Assembly (NCBI GenBank): GCA_035293045.1
Contig: DATDOY010000243.1
Location: forward strand, 1-9,899
Direction: 5' to 3'
Length of the DNA stretch: 9,899 nt
Source of the DNA: DATDOY01 sp035293045
Lineage (GTDB): Bacteria > Actinomycetota > Acidimicrobiia > IMCC26256 > JACPCJ01
Part shown: positions 6,246 through 9,899 of the stretch, one piece after another
How positions within the stretch are numbered: position 1 is the first letter of the stretch
How the letters are laid out: each line of letters starts with the position of its first letter
Translations under genes and position numbers: made by a program
The notes under the pieces: generated by a model
Told to the model about the DNA's origin: nothing
What the model saw: the letters and a program-made list of their open reading frames with translations, nothing else
Database searches by the model: none

Positions 6246-7420
6246 ACCTCGACCGGCACCCCGCCAACCTCTATGACGCCGATCAGGATTTTCTGGCTGC
6301 CTGTGAGCCGCAGCAGCTCATCTATTTTCTCCTCAACGTCGGTAACGCCGACACGCAGTTGCTCTGTCTACCCGAAGACGAGGACGGTGTTCGCCACTTG
6401 GTGGTGGTGGATGTCGGACGAGTCGCCGGAGGCAAACTGCCACAGCTGATCGAGGCGCTGAAGGTACCCCAACCCGGGCTCGCAAGGCCGCTACTGAGCG
6501 ATGAGAGCAAGGTGCGGCTACTCGTAGCCACCCACCCGCACGAGGATCACGTCGGCGGCATCCCGAACTTCCTCGATCAATCCGGCAGCCTGTTGTTCGG
6601 CGGCGGCGAGATCTGGGATCCGGCCTTCTTCCACAAGACCGGGGCCTGGTTCGAGATGATGTATTGGCTCGAGGAGCACCCCGAGGTCAATCGTCTGCAC
6701 CCGACCGCTGGCGCGCGCCGTCACATCGGCAACGTGGCGGTGACTGCCCTGTCGCCGAGCATTCGCCTGCGCAACAACTTCGATACCTACGGCGTCCACG
6801 TCAACAACGCCAGCATCGCTCTGCAGGTCGAGTTCCCAATCAAGCGCGTCTTCGCCCCCAAGATCGAAGAGGCCGCCATCGGGCGGCAGTCTCGGGTTCC
6901 GGTGACGCGCTCGTTGCTCCTGGGCGCGGACGCCCAGACCATGAGCTGGTCACATGTCGATGTCGACTTCCCAACCCGTCGGACGGATCACGACCCCGAG
7001 TACCGGTTGCTTGGGTTGGCCCGAGGAACGGAGCCGCTGGGCGCCGCCATTTTCAAGGTGCCGCATCACTGTTCGAAGAACGGCCTCAATCTGGAGTTAG
7101 TCACGCGCGTCAACGCGCCGCTGAGTCTGATCTCTTGCGACACAGGAATGGCAAGCCACGCCTTCCCGCACCAGGTGGCACTCGAACAACTGCGGGAGGC
7201 GCGCGACGCGGTGGCCAAGAGCGGGAATCCGCATGCCCCCGATTGGGATTTAGGTATCTATACGACGGGTGACGCCATCGAACCCAACGGCGACGTCCTG
7301 GGATCGATCGCGGTGCAGATCAAACCGACTGCGACCGCTCCCATCGTGTGGCGTCTCGGCGACACGCGCAACGCTCCCATCCCGCCAGCCAATCTGCGTT
7401 CAGCCTGGCGCCGAAGCTGA
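6242..7420 (+). CDS. ComEC/Rec2-type metallo-beta-lactamase fold hydrolase, soluble
   Basis: A 392-aa MBL-fold enzyme without membrane helices. After strand-like LIYFLLNVGNADTQLL and VVVDVGR comes the metal motif HxHxDH as HPHEDH at 98-103 (H98, H100, D102, H103). Later come the bridging Asp in LLGADAQ (D230) and the C-terminal histidine motif VPHHCSKNG (H275/H276). Core metal ligands are thus intact and two zinc or iron ions are expected. 'NVGNADTQLL' and 'PHHCSKNG' match the ComEC C-terminal and related stand-alone hydrolases, which act on phosphodiester-type substrates; the true substrate here is unknown. A family-atypical region at about 180-225 may be a lid. The start overlaps the previous stop (ATGA) and GGAG sits at 6230-6233. 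It is the last gene of the patatin operon. A hydrophilic C-terminal extension, TTGDAIEPNGDVLGSIAVQI, follows the core. Confidence 0.88.
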   Translation: MNLDRHPANLYDADQDFLAACEPQQLIYFLLNVGNADTQLLCLPEDEDGVRHLVVVDVGRVAGGKLPQLIEALKVPQPGLARPLLSDESKVRLLVATHPHEDHVGGIPNFLDQSGSLLFGGGEIWDPAFFHKTGAWFEMMYWLEEHPEVNRLHPTAGARRHIGNVAVTALSPSIRLRNNFDTYGVHVNNASIALQVEFPIKRVFAPKIEEAAIGRQSRVPVTRSLLLGADAQTMSWSHVDVDFPTRRTDHDPEYRLLGLARGTEPLGAAIFKVPHHCSKNGLNLELVTRVNAPLSLISCDTGMASHAFPHQVALEQLREARDAVAKSGNPHAPDWDLGIYTTGDAIEPNGDVLGSIAVQIKPTATAPIVWRLGDTRNAPIPPANLRSAWRRS

Positions 7421-7602
7421 GGACGCCGTCGACCGTTGCCAGCTGACCGGCGAGCACCACCCGCTCCGCGAATGTATCGAGCGAGGATTCCGTCACAACC
7501 GGGGACCCGCCCGTTATCAGACAGTGGGTGGTCACCGCCGCGGGCCTTCGCCCACGTCGGCCTGTGGCGGCGCCCGCCCCCTGCGGAGCGACGGGCCGGA
7601 AG

Positions 7603-7628
7603 CGATGTCACCCGTCTGGGTGAGATCG
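7603..7628 (+). terminator. Hairpin downstream of the patatin/MBL operon
   Basis: CGATGTCACCC (7603-7613) and GGGTGAGATCG (7618-7628) pair at 10 of 11 positions around a four-base GTCT loop, with one G-G mismatch. There is no T-tract. It lies 183 bp after the operon's last stop, so it may be a terminator-like stem for that operon or a leader structure. The confidence reflects good pairing but an unclear role. Confidence 0.3.
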
Positions 7629-7762
7629 GCGCCCCCTGTGTAACGCCGGGTGGGCGCGTGTTCACCGTCCGTTGATGCTGGGGCCGATCGGAAAAATCAC
7701 CCGACACATTTCGAGTCCCGGAACGTGTACCTAGGGAGACCCTGCTGCAGCGTGTCGCGCCC

Positions 7763-7768
7763 GGAGGA
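7763..7768 (+). promoter_or_regulatory. Ribosome-binding site of the small Cys/His-rich gene
   Basis: GGAGGA lies four bases before ATG 7773 and selects this start over earlier in-frame codons that extend the frame upstream to 7650. The longer frame's extra residues (MGACSPSVDAG onward) look non-coding. Confidence 0.7.
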
Positions 7769-7772
7769 CACC

Positions 7773-7976
7773 ATGCTCTATTACGTAAATCAGAACGCCC
7801 AAGACAACGGCGACCACGAAGTCCACACCTCGGAGTGTTCATATCTTCCCGATCCCGAGAACCGGCTCTACCTCGGCAGCTTCGACACTTGCGGTCCCGC
7901 CGTCACCGAGGCGAAGAAGACCTATCCGCAGTCGAACGGGTGCTTCTACTGCTCGAGGGCGTGCCACACGTCGTGA
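7773..7976 (+). CDS. Small Cys/His-rich protein (67 aa), probable zinc-binding, conserved-type hypothetical
   Basis: The protein starts MLYYVNQNAQDNGDHEVHT and ends CFYCSRACHTS. Potential metal ligands are H15, H18, C22, C40, C57, C60, C64 and H65; C57-x-x-C60-x-x-x-C64-H65 forms a tight cluster and, with H18/C22, could bind one zinc. The pattern, including 'NG-HEVH---C' and 'NGC-YC---CHT', matches a widespread small hypothetical protein family as I recall it; no function is known to me. No signal peptide or membrane segment is seen, so it is probably cytoplasmic. It stands alone: 352 bp after the MBL gene and convergent with the hemD-like gene (185 bp apart). Start chosen from GGAGGA at 7763-7768. 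Confidence 0.82.
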   Translation: MLYYVNQNAQDNGDHEVHTSECSYLPDPENRLYLGSFDTCGPAVTEAKKTYPQSNGCFYCSRACHTS

Positions 7977-8021
7977 GACGACACACCAACAAGATGGGTC
8001 TGCGCACGTAGCATTCGCGAG

Positions 8022-8063
8022 CTCGGTTCCGACACACTCGGTTCCGACACTCGGTTCCGTCAC
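8022..8063. repeat. Three tandem copies of CTCGGTTCCG(A/T)CAC
   Basis: Copies begin at 8022, 8037 and 8050 (spacings 15 and 13 bp). The first two are identical over 14 bases and the third has A to T at position 11. They lie in the 185-bp spacer between the small Cys-rich gene and the hemD-like gene, which end facing each other. The last copies run into an inverted repeat: ACACTC (8047-8052) pairs with GAGTGT (8065-8070), and ACACACTC (8032-8039) can pair with GAGTGTGT (8065-8072). Two alternative stems are therefore possible. The role may be a terminator-like structure or protein-binding iterons; the 2-3 copy number is too low to decide. Confidence 0.55.
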
Positions 8064-8161
8064 TGAGTGTGTGTCCGCCAGCGCCGACGCTCCGCCGTCG
8101 CCGTTTCGTCCGCTCCTTCCAGATCTGGGGCGCCAACGGCCCGCAGCCAGACAGGCATCCG

Positions 8162-9272
8162 TCACTGAAGTCGTAGTCCGCGACCCCGGACGGTGACGAC
8201 GCTCAATCCGAGGGGGGCGATACGTCGGCGAAGCCGCGTCAGCGTCACTTCGACGACGTGGAGGTCACCCGCGTTGAAACCCCAGACTTCGCGCAGGATT
8301 CTGGGCTTGCCGACCACTACCCCCGGTCGAGCGGCAAGCAGGCGGAACACGCCGAGTTCTCGACGAGCCAGCAAGGCTGAGCCCTCCTGGCCCACAATCG
8401 AAACCGAGCGTCCCTGGACGACGACTTCGCGCGACCCGATCGACATCCGCACCGAGTGCTGCCGGAGAGCATCCGCGAGGACGCGGATCAAAAGCCCGAG
8501 GCGTCCCGAGTTCGGCGCGACGGGGTGAGGTATGCCAGCGGCGATGGCGGCCTCTGCGCACACTGGTCCGACGCACGCGATCACCACGTCGGAGCGCGCG
8601 ACACCCCGGACGCAGGCGCCGAGCCCCTGCTCGTCGGCGAGGGCAAAGAAGTTCCGGACCGCCGGCGCGCTGGTGAAGGTCACCGCGTCGACCCCCCCCG
8701 TCGACGACGGACTCGATGAGGCGCCGAGCGGGCCGGAGATCTTCGGGAAGCTCCCACTGGTACACGGGCACCGGAGTGACCTCTGCGCCCGCCCTCTCGA
8801 GTTCGGTGACGAGCGGCAGGTCGTCGGATCCATGGAGTTGGACGACTACCCGGGCGCTGCGCACGCCGCGCTCGCGCAGGAGGGCGGCCACCTCGTCGAG
8901 CCGCTCGGTCTCGGCTTCAGCATTGGTTTCGACGCCGGCGACGCGCAACGCGGCCACCGCCTTGGGTCCTCGGGCGATGACGTGGGCCTGGCCGCAAGCC
9001 AACCGCAAATCGTCGACCAGTCCCCAGGCTTGCGCGGCTTCGAACCACGCGCGGATTCCGACCCCGGTGTTGGCGACCAGGACGTCGGGGGGTTGGGCCA
9101 CGAGGTCGCGGGTGAGCAACTCGAGGTGTGAATCATCGGGAAGGAATCTGGTCGCCAAGGTGGGACCGATGAGCGTCGTGGCGCCGCGCCGATGCAGCAG
9201 GTCGGCGAGCTCGCCGCGCCGTCGGTCTGCGGTGATGCCGATTCGGAACCCCTCCAGTGGCGCCAGCGGCAT
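8162..9272 (-). CDS. hemD: Uroporphyrinogen-III synthase fused to OmpR-type winged helix; frameshifted at an eight-G run
   Basis: Reading from ATG 9272, the frame encodes a HemD (HEM4) domain, with RIGITADRRRGELADLLHRRGA at the N-terminus. It breaks at a run of eight G (plus-strand C at 8692-8699). With one G removed, the sense continues as VVDGG-VDAVTFTSAPAVRNFF and on to TGA at 8162-8164, 369 aa in total. The HEM4 part (about 5-255) would cyclise hydroxymethylbilane to uroporphyrinogen III. The last 95 residues form a winged helix (LLARRELGVFRLLAARPGVVV, EVWGF, VEVTLTRLRRR, TVRGRGLRL). As written, the protein ends early in a wrong frame at 8265 and loses half the catalytic domain and the DNA-binding domain. 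The fusion and its pairing with narK are known in actinobacteria, including Rv0260c/narK3. It could be a sequencing error, a pseudogene or slippage. The start has only a weak GGAA upstream. Confidence 0.85.
8686..8706. repeat. C8 homopolymer within a 7-bp inverted repeat (frameshift site)
   Basis: CGTCGAC (8686-8692) and GTCGACG (8700-8706) are perfect inverted repeats flanking the run of eight C (8692-8699, the first C shared with the left arm). The tract is exactly where the hemD-like reading frame breaks; seven bases would restore it. Both the homopolymer and the hairpin favour polymerase slippage and sequencing error. Confidence 0.75.
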
Positions 9273-9477
9273 CGTTCCATCGTGGGCGTCCCATGTTTCC
9301 GTCGTGTTGCGTGTTACCTCGCCACGTTGTGAATGGCCGCTGAACGGCGTCTGACCACCGTGCGACGACGGTGTTTCAGGCGCCTCACGTTCGCGCGCGG
9401 AGGCCGTGTGCGGAGAGACGCTGACTCGTCACGAGAGAGAAACCGCCCCGGCACGCTCGGGTGGTTGGGTGATCCGC
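9273..9477. promoter_or_regulatory. Divergent hemD-narK intergenic region
   Basis: These 205 bp must carry promoters for both divergent genes. The clearest element is the inverted repeat CACCGT (9356-9361) / ACGGTG (9368-9373) with a six-base spacer, a possible site for a dimeric regulator; the winged helix of the neighbouring hemD product is a natural candidate. GTTAC at 9313-9317 recalls half of a GlnR box, but the second half is poor. No strong -10/-35 hexamers were found. Confidence 0.4.
9468..9474 (+). promoter_or_regulatory. Non-canonical ribosome-binding site of narK
   Basis: GGTGATC is complementary to the 5' part of the anti-Shine-Dalgarno region (extended consensus GGAGGTGATC) and lies three bases before ATG 9478. 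It supports that start, although a GTG at 9469 is in frame and would add three residues. Confidence 0.4.
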
Positions 9478-9899
9478 ATGACAATCCGTGGGTTTCGACA
9501 CGCCGGGCACACGCCGAGCCTCATCGCGGGCCTCGTGCACTTCGACGTTTCCTTCATGGTGTGGGTGCTGCTCGGCGCCCTCGGCGCGTACGTCGCTGAG
9601 GACCTCGGTCTCACCGCCGCCCAAAAGGGGTTGATGGTGGCGGTGCCCCCGTTGGGCGGTGCCATGTTCCGTCTCATCATCGGCCCCCTCGCCGATCGCG
9701 CGGGACCCAAGCGGACGGGGCTCGTCACCATGGCGCTCGCCGCCGTCCCGCTCACCTGGGCGTCGCTCGCGGGCACGACCTTCCCTGAGGTGCTCGGCAT
9801 CGGCCTGCTCCTCGGTGTGGCGGGCGCCAGCTTCGCCGTCGCGTTGCCGTTGGCGAGCCGGTGGTATCCCCCCGAGTATCAGGGCCTCGCGCTGGGCAT
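9478..9899 (+). CDS. narK: NarK-type nitrate/nitrite transporter, N-terminal part (runs off window)
   Basis: The first 140 residues of a major facilitator superfamily transporter in the inner membrane. GHTPSLIAGLVHFDVSFMVW (10-29) and LLGALGAYVAEDLGL match the first helix and loop of nitrate/nitrite porters. The second helix holds R65 (GGAMFRLIIG), where NarK proteins carry a substrate-coordinating arginine. MFS motif A appears as GPLADRAGPKR at 69-79. At least four helices are visible before the edge. It would import nitrate or export nitrite. The gene is divergent from the hemD-like gene, consistent with a nitrate-assimilation locus, where siroheme is needed for nitrite reductase. The remainder of the gene and any nitrate or nitrite reductase lie outside the window, so nitrate versus nitrite preference cannot be judged. 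Confidence 0.88.
   Translation, partial: MTIRGFRHAGHTPSLIAGLVHFDVSFMVWVLLGALGAYVAEDLGLTAAQKGLMVAVPPLGGAMFRLIIGPLADRAGPKRTGLVTMALAAVPLTWASLAGTTFPEVLGIGLLLGVAGASFAVALPLASRWYPPEYQGLALG

Larger units (their letters stand above)
7421..7772 (+). other. 352-bp region without a supported gene
   Basis: Between the MBL stop and the small Cys-rich gene, no open frame has convincing codon use, domain or start signals. A GTG-started minus-strand frame (7320-7535) runs back into the MBL gene and looks moderately protein-like, but it has no good Shine-Dalgarno; it may be a remnant. The region holds a small hairpin at 7603-7628, an 8-bp palindrome CCGATCGG at 7684-7691 followed by AAAAA, and the leader of the gene at 7773. 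I see no clear promoter hexamers. Confidence 0.5.

Noticed and set aside
7320..7535. A 71-aa minus-strand frame starting with GTG, moderately protein-like
   Set aside because: It overlaps 100 bp of the MBL gene's 3' end, lacks a good Shine-Dalgarno and has no domain; at most it is a remnant.
8022..8063. A short CRISPR-like array
   Set aside because: The repeats are directly tandem with no spacers of normal length, only three copies exist, and no cas gene is present.
8057..8168. A 10-bp direct repeat, CCGTCACTGA, at 8057-8066 and 8159-8168
   Set aside because: It was considered as an attachment or target-site duplication, but the intervening 92 bp show no mobile-element features and the second copy includes the hemD stop codon; probably chance.
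9313..9334. A GlnR-type box starting GTTAC
   Set aside because: Only one half-site fits; the expected GAAAC-like half at the right spacing is absent.

Overview
This is a GC-rich window with strongly G/C-biased third codon positions. The best taxonomic clue is at the right end: a uroporphyrinogen-III synthase fused to an OmpR-type winged helix, divergent from a NarK-type nitrate/nitrite transporter. That fusion and pairing are typical of Actinomycetota (compare Rv0260c next to narK3 in Mycobacterium tuberculosis). I cannot place it below phylum level. No rRNA, tRNA, CRISPR array, transposase or integrase was recognised.

Layout. (1) 1-384: 3' end of a c-di-GMP phosphodiesterase (EAL) gene, meeting a minus-strand gene tail to tail across a short hairpin. 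(2) 429-1469, minus: a secreted, membrane-anchored protein with a CHTCH/YHCH cysteine-histidine head, a Pro/Thr stalk and Ig-like repeats. (3) 1470-1603: divergent intergenic region with a striking 17-nt inverted repeat. (4) 1604-3469, plus: an M15 peptidase with a peptidoglycan-binding domain and no signal peptide, a multi-pass membrane protein with a long acidic helical domain, and a 69-aa SANT/Myb-like protein with a GTG start and strong Shine-Dalgarno. The first two resemble a lysis or wall-remodelling pair. (5) 3754-7420, plus: a tightly overlapping operon of a patatin-like lipase with a four-helix membrane insertion, an unrecognised CPHCG protein, and a ComEC-type metallo-beta-lactamase hydrolase. 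(6) 7421-7772: non-coding or degenerate. (7) 7773-7976: a 67-aa Cys/His-rich conserved-type protein. (8) 7977-8161: spacer with a tandem CTCGGTTCCG repeat. (9) 8162-9272, minus: HemD-winged helix, apparently frameshifted at an eight-G run. (10) 9478-9899, plus: 5' part of narK, running off the window.

How they fit together. The right end is a nitrate-assimilation type locus (siroheme-related synthase/regulator plus transporter). The most intriguing unit is the overlapping patatin / CPHCG / MBL operon. Its gene overlaps imply co-translation of a membrane lipase, a partner of unknown function and a soluble metallohydrolase, a combination I cannot assign to a named system. The only clear genetic lesion is the homopolymer frameshift in the hemD-like gene, which could be sequencing error, a pseudogene or slippage.
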